From: Prevotella sp.
GTDB taxonomy: Bacteria > Bacteroidota > Bacteroidia > Bacteroidales > Bacteroidaceae
Direction of reading: 5' to 3'
Assembly (NCBI GenBank): GCA_016290175.1
Contig: JAEETD010000002.1
Location: 24,254 to 88,253 of the forward strand
Length of the DNA stretch: 64,000 nucleotides
Below, piece after piece: positions 21,259-30,154 of the stretch. How positions within the stretch are numbered: the first letter of the stretch is position 1; each line of letters begins with the position of its first letter. Below the pieces are notes generated by a model that worked only from the letters and a program-made list of their open reading frames with translations, did not search any database and was not told the origin of the DNA. Made by a program: the position numbers and the translations under genes.

Positions 21259-23115
21259 ATGTCTGATATAATCCATCTTTTGCCCGATAGTGTTGCCAAC
21301 CAGATTGCAGCTGGTGAGGTGATCCAGCGGCCTGCTTCTGTTATCAAGGAGCTGGTGGAGAATGCCGTTGATGCCGGTGCCCATACCATCAACGTGATAG
21401 TGGTTGATGCCGGACGTACCTCCATTCAGGTGATTGACGATGGCTGTGGTATGTCATCGACGGATGCCCGTCTGGCTTTTGAACGTCATGCAACGTCAAA
21501 GATCAAGCAGGCCGACGACCTCTTTGACCTTCATACGATGGGTTTCAGGGGTGAGGCACTTGCCTCTATCGCCGCTGTGGCTCAGGTGGAACTGCAGACG
21601 CGTATGGCCGCTGACGAGATTGGCACTCAGCTCTCCATCGCTGGTTCGAAGGTCCTTGACCAGCAGCCTGTGGCTTGTCCTGTAGGTTGTAATTTCCGGG
21701 TGGAGAATCTCTTTTATAATGTTCCGGCCCGTAGGAAATTCCTCAAGTCGAATGCCACCGAACTGAACAATATCCTCACCGCCTACGAGCGCATTGCACT
21801 GGTTTATCCCGACATTCATTTCACCTTCCATCATAATGGCGCAGAGCTGTTGAACCTGAAACCTGGTAGCCTGCGCCAGCGTATTACCGATGTGTTTGGC
21901 AAGCAGTACGGACAGGATCTGTTGCCTGTGGAGGCAGATACGGTGATGTGTCGTGTGACGGGGTTTGTGTCTAAGCCCGAGGCCGCCCGGAAGAAAGGTG
22001 GCAACGACTATTTCTTCGTCAACGGGCGTTATATGAAGCATCCCTATTTCCACAAGGCTGTGATGACCGCCTATGAGCGTCTGGTGCCAGAGGGACTGCA
22101 ACCTCCCTATTTCCTCTATTTTGAGATCAAGCCCTCGGATATCGATGTGAACATCCATCCTACGAAGACAGAGATCAAGTTCGAGAACGAACAGGCCATC
22201 TGGCAACTGCTGGTGGCTGTTGTCCGCGACGCCATCGGAAAGTTCTGTGAGATTCCTTCCATTGACTTTGATACCGTTGATAAGCCTGATATCCCGGTCT
22301 TTGACCCTTCACACGATCATATCCAGGCCCCGAAGGTCACTTATAATCCCTCCTATAACCCCTTTGATCATGCGTCTTCCTCCCATCGTGCACCCTCCTC
22401 ATGGGAGACACTCTACGAAGGATTGACGCCCACAGCCCCTGACGCCACCGAGACGTCGCTTTTCGGTGAAGAGCAGGGGGGCGGAGGTACGGTGGTGACG
22501 TCGCGCCTTTTGTCTGACAAATCGCCGGCACATTATCAATATAAGGGCCAGTATATTATGACGGCGGTGAAGTCCGGTCTGATGGTGATTGACCAGCACC
22601 GGGCTGATATCCGTATCCTCTTCGAGCGTTATGCATCGGCAGGTTCTACAGAGGGTGGGGGCTCTTCCCAACGTCTGCTGTTTCCCGAGACCATGCAGTT
22701 GTCACCATCAGACAGCGTCATCATGGAACAGATCCTTCCCGAATTGTCTAATCTGGGCTTCGATCTCAGTCCTTTGGGCGGTGGCACCTTCGCGGTGAAT
22801 GGTATTCCTGCGGGGATGGATGGCGTTGACCCGTTGTCGTTGGTACAGCAGATCCTGGTTGATGTTGCCGAGCATGATGCGATGGCAGGGGCTGCTTCGC
22901 AGACGATCGACCTCTCAGTGTCGCAGTCGTTGCATCTGTCGTTGGCACGAGCTGCTGCAATTCCTTATGGTCAGGTCTTGTCGAATGAGGAGATGGAGTC
23001 CATAGTGAACAGTCTTTTCTCTTGTTCCAATGTGAACTACACGCCTGACGGGAAACCGATCCTGGTGATCCTTCCACAGGCGGATATTGACGGCCTTTTT
23101 GATGCAAAACGTTAA
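21259..23115 (+). CDS. mutL: DNA mismatch repair endonuclease MutL
   Basis: [47 protein letters not shown]. Confidence 0.97.
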   Translation: MSDIIHLLPDSVANQIAAGEVIQRPASVIKELVENAVDAGAHTINVIVVDAGRTSIQVIDDGCGMSSTDARLAFERHATSKIKQADDLFDLHTMGFRGEALASIAAVAQVELQTRMAADEIGTQLSIAGSKVLDQQPVACPVGCNFRVENLFYNVPARRKFLKSNATELNNILTAYERIALVYPDIHFTFHHNGAELLNLKPGSLRQRITDVFGKQYGQDLLPVEADTVMCRVTGFVSKPEAARKKGGNDYFFVNGRYMKHPYFHKAVMTAYERLVPEGLQPPYFLYFEIKPSDIDVNIHPTKTEIKFENEQAIWQLLVAVVRDAIGKFCEIPSIDFDTVDKPDIPVFDPSHDHIQAPKVTYNPSYNPFDHASSSHRAPSSWETLYEGLTPTAPDATETSLFGEEQGGGGTVVTSRLLSDKSPAHYQYKGQYIMTAVKSGLMVIDQHRADIRILFERYASAGSTEGGGSSQRLLFPETMQLSPSDSVIMEQILPELSNLGFDLSPLGGGTFAVNGIPAGMDGVDPLSLVQQILVDVAEHDAMAGAASQTIDLSVSQSLHLSLARAAAIPYGQVLSNEEMESIVNSLFSCSNVNYTPDGKPILVILPQADIDGLFDAKR

Positions 23116-23134
23116 AAAACGTCAACATTCAGCA

Positions 23135-23162
23135 ACTTTTCACTTTTCACTTTTCACTTTTC
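23135..23162. repeat. 4 x ACTTTTC (7-bp unit) directly upstream of the tRNA-Val promoter
   Basis: Direct reading; TACCTTTGC at 23175-23183. Confidence 0.85.
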
Positions 23163-23200
23163 ACTTTTTTGTTGTACCTTTGCACTCGCTTTTGAAAAAA

Positions 23201-23275
23201 GGGCGTTTAGCTCAGCTGGTTTAGAGCATCTGCCTTACAAGCAGAGGGTCGGCGGTTCGAATCCGTCAACGCCCA
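23201..23275 (+). tRNA. tRNA-Val (anticodon TAC)
   Basis: GGGCGTT/AACGCCC acceptor stem, GGTTCGAATCC T-arm, TCTGC-CTTACAA-GCAGA anticodon arm; no encoded CCA. Confidence 0.95.
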
Positions 23276-23283
23276 CAAAATGA

Positions 23284-23316
23284 AGTTTCAGATGAAAATC
23301 TGAGGCTTTTTTTTTG
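23284..23316 (+). terminator. Intrinsic terminator after tRNA-Val
   Basis: tcagat-gaaa-atctga, then ggcttttttttt. Confidence 0.65.
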
Positions 23317-23387
23317 TTGTTTAAAATTAAATGACTACCTTTGTGCCCATAAACCCAACAAACCCATAAAACGAAAGACAAAGACTT

Positions 23388-24689
23388 ATGATTTGGAATC
23401 AAAACATTGAGTGTATGGATCGCGAACAACTTCGCGAGATTCAGAGCCGTCGGCTTGTGAAAATGGCCGAGTATGTTTACCACAACACCCCTTTCTACCG
23501 GAAGAAGTTCCAGGAAATGGGACTGGAGCCTGGTGATATCAAGAGCATTGATGACATCGTCAAGTTGCCCTTTACCAACAAGCTCGACCTCCGTGATAAC
23601 TACCCCTTTGGTCTGGCTGCTGTACCCATGTCACAGATTGTCCGCATCCACGCGTCGTCGGGAACCACCGGTAAACCCGTCGTTGTGCTCTATACCCGCA
23701 AAGACCTCGCCATGTGGTCGGAGGCCATCTCCCGTGCTTTCACAGCTTATGGCGCCGGCAAGGAGGATATTTTCCAGGTGGCCTACGGTTACGGTCTCTT
23801 TACGGGAGGTCTCGGTGCACATGATGGTGCCACGAATATCGGTGCTTCGGTGATCCCTATCTCTTCGGGTAATACGCAGAAGCAGATTACACTCATGCAT
23901 GACTTCGGAACGACGATTCTTTGTTGTACCCCCAGTTACGCCATGTTCCTGGGCGAGGCTCTAGGTGAGTGTGAGTGGCCGCGTGAGGAGTTCAAGTTGA
24001 AGGTCGGTGTCTTTGGTGCTGAGCCCTGGACGGAGAAGATGCGTGTCAAGCTCGAGGCTTCACTGGGTATCAAGGCCTACGATATCTATGGACTCTCGGA
24101 GATTGCCGGTCCTGGTGTGGGCTATGAGTGTGAAGCACAGCATGGTACCCACCTCAATGAGGACTATTTTTATCCTGAGATTCTGGATCCCAATACGGGT
24201 GAGCCTTTGCCAGAAGGTTCCTTTGGTGAACTGACCTTCACTCATCTGACCAAGGAGGGTATGCCGCTGCTCCGTTACCGTACCCACGACCTGACGGCCC
24301 TACACTATGAGAAATGTACGTGCGGGCGCACGCTCGTGCGTATGGACCGTATCCTGGGCCGTTGCGACGATATGCTCATCATCCGTGGTGTCAATGTGTT
24401 CCCGTCGCAGATCGAGGATGTCATCCTCAAACAGCAGGAGTTCGAACCCCACTTCCTGTTGACCGTCGACCGTGTGAACAATACTGATACTTCCGAGCTG
24501 AAGGTCGAGGTGAAAGACGAGTACTTCACCGATGATATGTCGACGATGGTGGGGCTGCAGAAGAAACTCGAAGGTGAGCTCCGCAGCGTTATCGGTCTTG
24601 GTTTCAAGGTGAAACTCGTAGAGCCGAAGGGTATCGAACGTTCCGAAGGCAAGGCCAAGCGTGTCATTGATAAGCGACAGTTGTCTTAA
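23388..24689 (+). CDS. paaK: Phenylacetate-CoA ligase family protein
   Basis: HASSGTTGKPVVVLYTRKD, YDIYGLSEIAGPGVGYECE, MDRILGRCDDMLIIRGVNVFPSQIE. Confidence 0.93.
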   Translation: MIWNQNIECMDREQLREIQSRRLVKMAEYVYHNTPFYRKKFQEMGLEPGDIKSIDDIVKLPFTNKLDLRDNYPFGLAAVPMSQIVRIHASSGTTGKPVVVLYTRKDLAMWSEAISRAFTAYGAGKEDIFQVAYGYGLFTGGLGAHDGATNIGASVIPISSGNTQKQITLMHDFGTTILCCTPSYAMFLGEALGECEWPREEFKLKVGVFGAEPWTEKMRVKLEASLGIKAYDIYGLSEIAGPGVGYECEAQHGTHLNEDYFYPEILDPNTGEPLPEGSFGELTFTHLTKEGMPLLRYRTHDLTALHYEKCTCGRTLVRMDRILGRCDDMLIIRGVNVFPSQIEDVILKQQEFEPHFLLTVDRVNNTDTSELKVEVKDEYFTDDMSTMVGLQKKLEGELRSVIGLGFKVKLVEPKGIERSEGKAKRVIDKRQLS

Positions 24690-24800
24690 CCCCCTAAGTT
24701 AGGGGGGTAGGGGTCTGAACAAGCGCAGACTCCCTTCCAGTATAAACATAAATAGTCTGATAAACGCTTGTTCAGACCCCCATCCCCCTAACTTAGGGGG
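24690..24800. repeat. Compact inverted-repeat element: 36-bp arms (34/36 match), 39-bp spacer with inner cagact/agtctg stem
   Basis: 24690-24725 ccccctaagttaggggggtaggggtctgaacaagcg; 24765-24800 cgcttgttcagacccccatccccctaacttaggggg. Confidence 0.93.
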
Positions 24801-24811
24801 CTATAATAGTT

Positions 24812-25237
24812 ATGAAAGCAAAACAACTATCCGTGTTCCTCGAGAACAAATCCGGCCGTCTGACCGAAGTGACAGAAGCCCTCGGTGCAGCAGGCATTAA
24901 CCTTTCCGCTATGTCGATTGCCGATAACAGTGACTTCGGCATCCTCCGTTGTATCGTGTCTGAACCCGACAAGGCCTATCAGGTCTTGAAGGAGCAGCAC
25001 TTCGCAGTGAAGATCACCGATGTCATCGGTTTTGTATGCCCTAATGTCAGCGGTTCTCTGGCAGTGGTTCTCAAGCACCTCTCGTCGAAGGGTATCTTCA
25101 TAGAGTATATGTACTCCTTTGCCAATGGCGACGTGGCGCATGTCATCATCCGTCCCTCAGACCTGGAGGCCTGTGAGGCCGCCTTGTCGGAGATTAAGGT
25201 CGATTTGCTGGCAGCCAACGACCTCTATCAGTTATAA
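24812..25237 (+). CDS. Tandem ACT-domain protein
   Basis: KQLSVFLENKSGRLTEVTEALGAAGINLSAMSIADNSDFGILR; downstream of paaK. Confidence 0.88.
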   Translation: MKAKQLSVFLENKSGRLTEVTEALGAAGINLSAMSIADNSDFGILRCIVSEPDKAYQVLKEQHFAVKITDVIGFVCPNVSGSLAVVLKHLSSKGIFIEYMYSFANGDVAHVIIRPSDLEACEAALSEIKVDLLAANDLYQL

Positions 25238-25244
25238 ATTGTCG

Positions 25245-25282
25245 GAATCTGCAATTTTTTCGTGAGAAAATTTTGCAGATTC
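25245..25282. terminator. Long inverted repeat (17-bp stem, 2 mismatches), probable bidirectional terminator upstream of the purB promoter
   Basis: gaatctgcaattttttc-gtga-gaaaattttgcagattc. Confidence 0.6.
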
Positions 25283-25294
25283 TGAATTTCTCCG

Positions 25295-25303
25295 TACCTT
25301 TGC
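25295..25303 (+). promoter_or_regulatory. -7 promoter element TACCTTTGC for purB
   Basis: TAnnTTTG consensus upstream of the ATG at 25384. Confidence 0.65.
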
Positions 25304-25383
25304 ACGCGAATTTCGACACACTTGAATATTTGAGAGAAAGAATAGAAAGATAATTATCGATCGTTAGGACTACATTAAATAAA

Positions 25384-26763
25384 ATGGATTTATCATTGCT
25401 GACAGCCATCTCGCCTATTGATGGCCGCTATCGGAGCAAAACGGAGCCACTGGCAGAATACTTCTCTGAGTATGCGCTTATCAGATACCGCATCCGCGTA
25501 GAGATAGAATATTTCATCACACTCTGTGAACTCCCTCTGCCGCAGCTGGCAGATTTCGACCATAGCCTGTTTGCACCTTTACGTGACATCTACAGAGAAT
25601 TCACGCCCGCTGATGCTCAGCGGGTGAAGGATATCGAGGCTATCACTAATCACGATGTCAAGGCCGTCGAATATTATATCAAGGAGCGCATCGATGCGCT
25701 GGAGATTTCTAGCCCATCTAGCCCATCTGGTCAGGCTAGTATATCTAGCTTCAAGGAATTCATCCATTTCGGCCTCACCTCGCAGGATATCAATAATACC
25801 TCGGTGCCGCTTTCTATCAAGGAGGCCTTGGCCGATGTGTATATTCCCCTGCTCGAGGAACTCATTGAGCAGCTCCATGATTATGCCGAAGCTTGGAAGA
25901 ATGTACCCATGCTTGCCAAGACCCACGGACAGCCCGCTTCACCGACGCGCTTGGGTAAGGAGATCATGGTGTATGTCTATCGTCTGGAGGAACAGCTCCG
26001 CTCGCTGAAGGATACACCCATTACCGCCAAGTTCGGTGGCGCTACAGGTAACTTCAACGCCCATCATGTGGCTTACCCCCAGTACGACTGGTGTGATTTC
26101 GGCAACCGTTTCGTCTCGGAGAAACTGGGACTGGAGCGTGAGCAGTTCACCACCCAGATATCCAACTACGACTGGCTGGGCGCACTATTCGATGCCATGC
26201 GTCGTATCAATACAATCGTCATCGACCTCGACCGTGACTTTTGGATGTATATCTCCATGGAGTATTTCAAGCAGAAGATCAAGAAGGGTGAGGTAGGTAG
26301 CAGTGCCATGCCGCACAAGGTGAACCCCATCGACTACGAGAACTCGGAGGGTAATCTTGGCATTGCCAATGCTGTCCTGCAGTTCCTGGCCGCAAAGCTG
26401 CCGGTGAGCCGCCTGCAGCGAGATCTCACTGACTCCACGGTATTACGCAATGTCGGAGTGCCCATGGGTCATGCGCTGATAGCTTTCCAGAGTACTTTGA
26501 AGGGACTCCGTAAGCTGATCCTTAACGAATCGAAACTACAGGAGGATCTTGACAATACCTGGGCTGTGGTAGCTGAGGGTATCCAGACCATCCTCCGTCG
26601 TGAGGCCTATCCCAATCCCTATGAGACTTTGAAGGCCCTGACTCGTACCAATGAGGGTATTACTGCCGAGGCCATCGCCGGTTTTATCGATACGTTGGAC
26701 GTCAGCGAGTCTGTGAAAGACGAGCTCCGTGCCATTACGCCTTCAACCTATACGGGCATTTAA
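25384..26763 (+). CDS. purB: Adenylosuccinate lyase
   Basis: GEVGSSAMPHKVNPIDYENSEGNLGIANAVL; NAHHVAYPQYDW; close to E. coli PurB. Confidence 0.97.
   Translation: MDLSLLTAISPIDGRYRSKTEPLAEYFSEYALIRYRIRVEIEYFITLCELPLPQLADFDHSLFAPLRDIYREFTPADAQRVKDIEAITNHDVKAVEYYIKERIDALEISSPSSPSGQASISSFKEFIHFGLTSQDINNTSVPLSIKEALADVYIPLLEELIEQLHDYAEAWKNVPMLAKTHGQPASPTRLGKEIMVYVYRLEEQLRSLKDTPITAKFGGATGNFNAHHVAYPQYDWCDFGNRFVSEKLGLEREQFTTQISNYDWLGALFDAMRRINTIVIDLDRDFWMYISMEYFKQKIKKGEVGSSAMPHKVNPIDYENSEGNLGIANAVLQFLAAKLPVSRLQRDLTDSTVLRNVGVPMGHALIAFQSTLKGLRKLILNESKLQEDLDNTWAVVAEGIQTILRREAYPNPYETLKALTRTNEGITAEAIAGFIDTLDVSESVKDELRAITPSTYTGI
25708..25752. repeat. 5 x 9-bp TCTAGCCCA-type array, in frame inside purB
   Basis: tctagccca tctagccca tctggtcag gctagtata tctagcttc. 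Confidence 0.85.
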
Positions 26764-26835
26764 CCATCAACCGCCAGCAATCAGGATAACATATATATAT
26801 TATAAATAAGGTATAACACAAAAAAGCGATTAAAA

Positions 26836-28212
26836 ATGGATATTGAGAACATGAATCAAGAGAACACGTCTCAGGAAGAGAAGAAAGAGGGTTTTCAGAG
26901 AGAACAACGTGAGTTCCGTCCGGGCCGTTCACCGCGCCCCCGTATACATACAGGTCAGCATCCTGCTGCAGAGCGTCCTGCCTTTAAGCGTAGCAACGAT
27001 GAGGGCGGCTTCCGTCCCGAAGGATTCGGTGCAGGCTTGCAGTCGAGCTCACCCCGTCAGAGTGAGAACGGTTATCAGCCTCGCGGCGGTTATCAGCCCC
27101 GTCAGGGTGGTTATCAGTCTCGCGGTGGCTATCAGCCCCGTCAGCAGGGTGGTTATCAGTCTCGCGGCGGCTATCAGCCCCGTCAGCAAGGTGAAGGCGG
27201 TTATCAGCCCCGTGGCGGTTATCAGCCTCGTCAGCAGGGTGAGGGTGGTTATCAGCCCCGTCAGGGCGGTTATCAGTCGCGTGGCGGTTATCAGCCCCGT
27301 GGCGGTTTCCAGCAGCCTCGTCAGCAGGGTGGTTACAATCCCAATGGTGGTTATAACAAATTTAATAAGGGTGGCAAACCTTACGGAGCCGCTCCCTATA
27401 AGAAGCAGCGTCAGCACACTGCCGACTACGATCCGAATGCCAAGTACAGCATGAAGAAGCGCATTGAGTACAAGGAGGTCAATATCGATCCCAATGAGCC
27501 GCTGCGTCTGAACAAGTTCCTGGCCAATGCTGGTGTCTGCAGTCGTCGTGAGGCTGATGAGTTCATCCAGGCAGGTGTTGTCACCGTCAATGGTGAGGTG
27601 GTAACCGAGCTCGGTACCAAGGTACTGCGTACGGATGAGGTTCGTTTTCACGACCAGCCCGTCGTCATCGAGAAGAAGGTGTATGTCCTGCTCAACAAAC
27701 CGAAGGACTATGTCACCACCGCTGATGATCCTCAGCAGCGCAAGACAGTATTGGATCTTGTGAAGAGTGCTTGTACTGAGCGCATCTATCCTGTGGGCCG
27801 TCTCGACCGTAACACCACGGGTGTGCTTCTGCTGACCAACGACGGTGATCTGGCTTCGAAGCTCACTCATCCCAAATATCTCAAGAAGAAGATCTATCAT
27901 GTCTTCCTCGACAAGGCTTGTGCGGCTCACGACCTGGAGCAGATTGCTACGGGGATCCAGTTGGAGGATGGTGAGATCAAGGCCGATGATGTGCAATATG
28001 CTCATCCCACCGACAAGAAACAGGTAGGTATCGAGATCCACTCGGGTAAGAACCGTATCGTCCGTCGAATCTTCGAGTCACTCGGCTATAGGGTCCTCAA
28101 ACTCGACCGTGTGCAGTTTGCCGGTCTGACGAAGAAGAACCTGAAGAGAGGCGACTGGCGCTATCTCACTGAGGAGGAGGTTGATCGCCTGAGAATGGGG
28201 GCCTATGAGTAG
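26836..28212 (+). CDS. rRNA pseudouridine synthase (RsuA/RluB family) with ~180-aa N-terminal GGYQPRQ/RGG-like repeat region
   Basis: S4 domain LNKFLANAGVCSRREADEFI, catalytic GRLDRNTTGVLLLTNDGD; N-terminal GGYQPR/GGYQSR repeats. Confidence 0.93.
   Translation: MDIENMNQENTSQEEKKEGFQREQREFRPGRSPRPRIHTGQHPAAERPAFKRSNDEGGFRPEGFGAGLQSSSPRQSENGYQPRGGYQPRQGGYQSRGGYQPRQQGGYQSRGGYQPRQQGEGGYQPRGGYQPRQQGEGGYQPRQGGYQSRGGYQPRGGFQQPRQQGGYNPNGGYNKFNKGGKPYGAAPYKKQRQHTADYDPNAKYSMKKRIEYKEVNIDPNEPLRLNKFLANAGVCSRREADEFIQAGVVTVNGEVVTELGTKVLRTDEVRFHDQPVVIEKKVYVLLNKPKDYVTTADDPQQRKTVLDLVKSACTERIYPVGRLDRNTTGVLLLTNDGDLASKLTHPKYLKKKIYHVFLDKACAAHDLEQIATGIQLEDGEIKADDVQYAHPTDKKQVGIEIHSGKNRIVRRIFESLGYRVLKLDRVQFAGLTKKNLKRGDWRYLTEEEVDRLRMGAYE
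27064..27330. repeat. Coding tandem repeat (GGYQPRQ/GGYQSR) in the pseudouridine synthase gene
   Basis: ggttatcagcc(c/t)cgt...ggtggttatcagtctcgcggc... repeated. Confidence 0.9.
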
Positions 28213-28253
28213 TGAAAAGTGAGAAGTGAAAAGTGAAGAGTGAGAAGTGAATA
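28212..28253. repeat. Six GTGAAAA-type 7-bp units filling the gap to asnS; its ATG starts the seventh unit
   Basis: gtgaaaa gtgagaa gtgaaaa gtgaaga gtgagaa gtgaata | ATGAAAA. Confidence 0.85.
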
Positions 28254-29726
28254 ATGAAAAGAACAAAGATAATCGATGTGCTGAAAAGCACTGAATACGG
28301 TAAGGCCGTCTGCGTGAAGGGCTGGGTGCGTACGCACCGCAGCTCCAAGGCCGTCGACTTTATCGCCCTGAATGATGGCTCTACCATCAAGAACGTGCAG
28401 GTGGTGGTCGATCCGGAAAAGACGAGTATTTCTAGCCTGGCTAGCCAAACTAGCCTTTCTAGCCAAGCTAGCCTGAAGGATGTCACCACTGGTTCGTGTA
28501 TCTGTGTTGAGGGTATGCTCGTTGAGAGCCCGGCTCCCGGCCAACCTTCTGAGATCCAGGCCGCGGCAATTGAGATCTATGGTCTCTGTGGCAATGACTA
28601 TCCTATGCAGAAGAAGGGACAATCGTTCGAGGCTATGCGTAAGAATGCCCACATGCGTCTGCGCACCAATACCTTCGGTGCCGTGATGCGTATCCGTCAT
28701 AACATGGCAATGGCTATTCATACCTATTTTCATGAGCACGGCTTCTTCTATTTCCACACCCCGCTGATCACTGCCAGTGACTGCGAAGGTGCTGGAAACA
28801 TGTTCCAGGTAACCACGAAGAACCTCTACGACCTGAAGAAGGACGAGCAGGGGAAGATCATCTACGACGATGACTTTTTCGGAGAACAGACCTCGCTGAC
28901 CGTGAGCGGACAGCTCGAGGGCGAGCTCGGTGCAACGGCCCTGGGTGCCATCTACACCTTCGGTCCTACCTTCCGCGCTGAGAACTCCAACACCCCGCGC
29001 CACCTGGCAGAGTTCTGGATGGTGGAGCCTGAGGTGGCCTTCCTCGATCAGGAAGAGCTGATGGACCTCGAGGAGGACTTCATCAAATACTGTGTGCGCT
29101 GGGCCCTTGACAACTGCAAGGACGACCTCGCCTTCCTCAACCAGATGATTGACAAGACACTCATCGCCCGTTTGGAGGGTGTGCTCAAGGAGACTTTCGT
29201 GCGCCTGCCTTATACGGAGGGTATCAATATCCTGCAGGAGGCCATCAAGAACGGCAAGAAGTTTGAGTTCCCCTGCAACTGGGGTGACGACCTGGCTTCC
29301 GAGCATGAGCGTTACCTCGTGGAGGAGCATTTCAAGAAGCCCGTCATCATGACCGACTATCCCCGTGCCTTCAAATCATTCTACATGAAGCAGAACGAAG
29401 CACAGGGTGAGGGCTCTATCGGCTATAAGGGTGCCGTGGCTCCTGGACCGACGATGCAGGGCACCGATGTGCTGTTCCCGCAGATCGGAGAGATCATCGG
29501 AGGCTCGGTGCGTGAGGAGAGCTATGACAAACTGATGGCAGAGATCGAACGTCGACAGATGGACCAGACCCATCTGTGGTGGTATATCGATACCCGTCGC
29601 TGGGGCTCCTGCCCCCATGCCGGTTTCGGTCTGGGCTTCGAACGCCTTATCCTTTTCGTCACCGGTATGCAGAACATTCGCGACGTGATTCCGTTCCCCA
29701 GAACACCTAAGTCGGCAGAATTCTGA
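28254..29726 (+). CDS. asnS: Asparaginyl-tRNA synthetase
   Basis: [71 protein letters not shown]. Confidence 0.97.
   Translation: MKRTKIIDVLKSTEYGKAVCVKGWVRTHRSSKAVDFIALNDGSTIKNVQVVVDPEKTSISSLASQTSLSSQASLKDVTTGSCICVEGMLVESPAPGQPSEIQAAAIEIYGLCGNDYPMQKKGQSFEAMRKNAHMRLRTNTFGAVMRIRHNMAMAIHTYFHEHGFFYFHTPLITASDCEGAGNMFQVTTKNLYDLKKDEQGKIIYDDDFFGEQTSLTVSGQLEGELGATALGAIYTFGPTFRAENSNTPRHLAEFWMVEPEVAFLDQEELMDLEEDFIKYCVRWALDNCKDDLAFLNQMIDKTLIARLEGVLKETFVRLPYTEGINILQEAIKNGKKFEFPCNWGDDLASEHERYLVEEHFKKPVIMTDYPRAFKSFYMKQNEAQGEGSIGYKGAVAPGPTMQGTDVLFPQIGEIIGGSVREESYDKLMAEIERRQMDQTHLWWYIDTRRWGSCPHAGFGLGFERLILFVTGMQNIRDVIPFPRTPKSAEF
28432..28476. repeat. 5 x 9-bp CTAGCCNNN array, in frame inside asnS
   Basis: ctagcctgg ctagccaaa ctagccttt ctagccaag ctagcctga. 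Confidence 0.9.
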
Positions 29727-30010
29727 TAAAAAATCGCAAAAATACTTGTTTTTTCAAAAAATAGTAGTAACTTTGCATGCGAATAGATTAAACAACCAAT
29801 AATATATAATATAATAAATAAGGTATAGGAGGACCTGATAACGCTACGAAGCAGAAACAATGATATTCAGAAAGTGTGCAAAGCCCGATAAATAAAGAGG
29901 TTTTCGCACCAAAATCGCTGATTTTTGTAAAAAAATCGCTTAAAATCGCAAGTTTTTGGCTTTTTTTTAAAAAAATATTCGATTTTGTTTGCAAGATTTC
30001 AGAATTATAT

Positions 30011-30018
30011 CTATATTT
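30011..30018 (+). promoter_or_regulatory. Putative -7 element (TATATTTG) for the large surface lipoprotein
   Basis: atctaTATTTGCacc about 135 nt before the ATG. Confidence 0.5.
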
Positions 30019-30053
30019 GCACCAAAAATGTAAATCCGTCTAGGAGATACAGT

Positions 30054-30087
30054 GCCCTGATGTAGGCTTTCGGGAGCTTTTCGGGGC
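30054..30087 (+). promoter_or_regulatory. Predicted 5'-UTR hairpin
   Basis: gccctga/tcggggc (7 bp, one GU) enclosing aggct/agctt (5 bp, one GU). Confidence 0.5.
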
Positions 30088-30154
30088 GAAGTTTGAGAGA
30101 AGAAAATAGAAGTACAACAACTTAATTTTTTTATTAATTTAAATTATTAATCGT

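Noticed and set aside
24690-24800. Simple intrinsic terminator for paaK
   Set aside because: No T-run follows, the arm recurs at another locus, and it sits against a downstream start codon; kept as a repeat element instead.
27064-27330. Possible CRISPR-like array (regular repeats)
   Set aside because: Repeats are coding, in frame, with no unique spacers of constant length and no cas genes.
27049-28041. 330-aa minus-strand ORF rich in ITGLITA repeats
   Set aside because: Antisense shadow of the GGYQPR coding repeat; the sense ORF has clear S4/RsuA domains.
29860-29895. 11-codon ORF MIFRKCAKPDK
   Set aside because: Too short to support as a CDS from sequence alone; mentioned only in the orphan-transcript finding.
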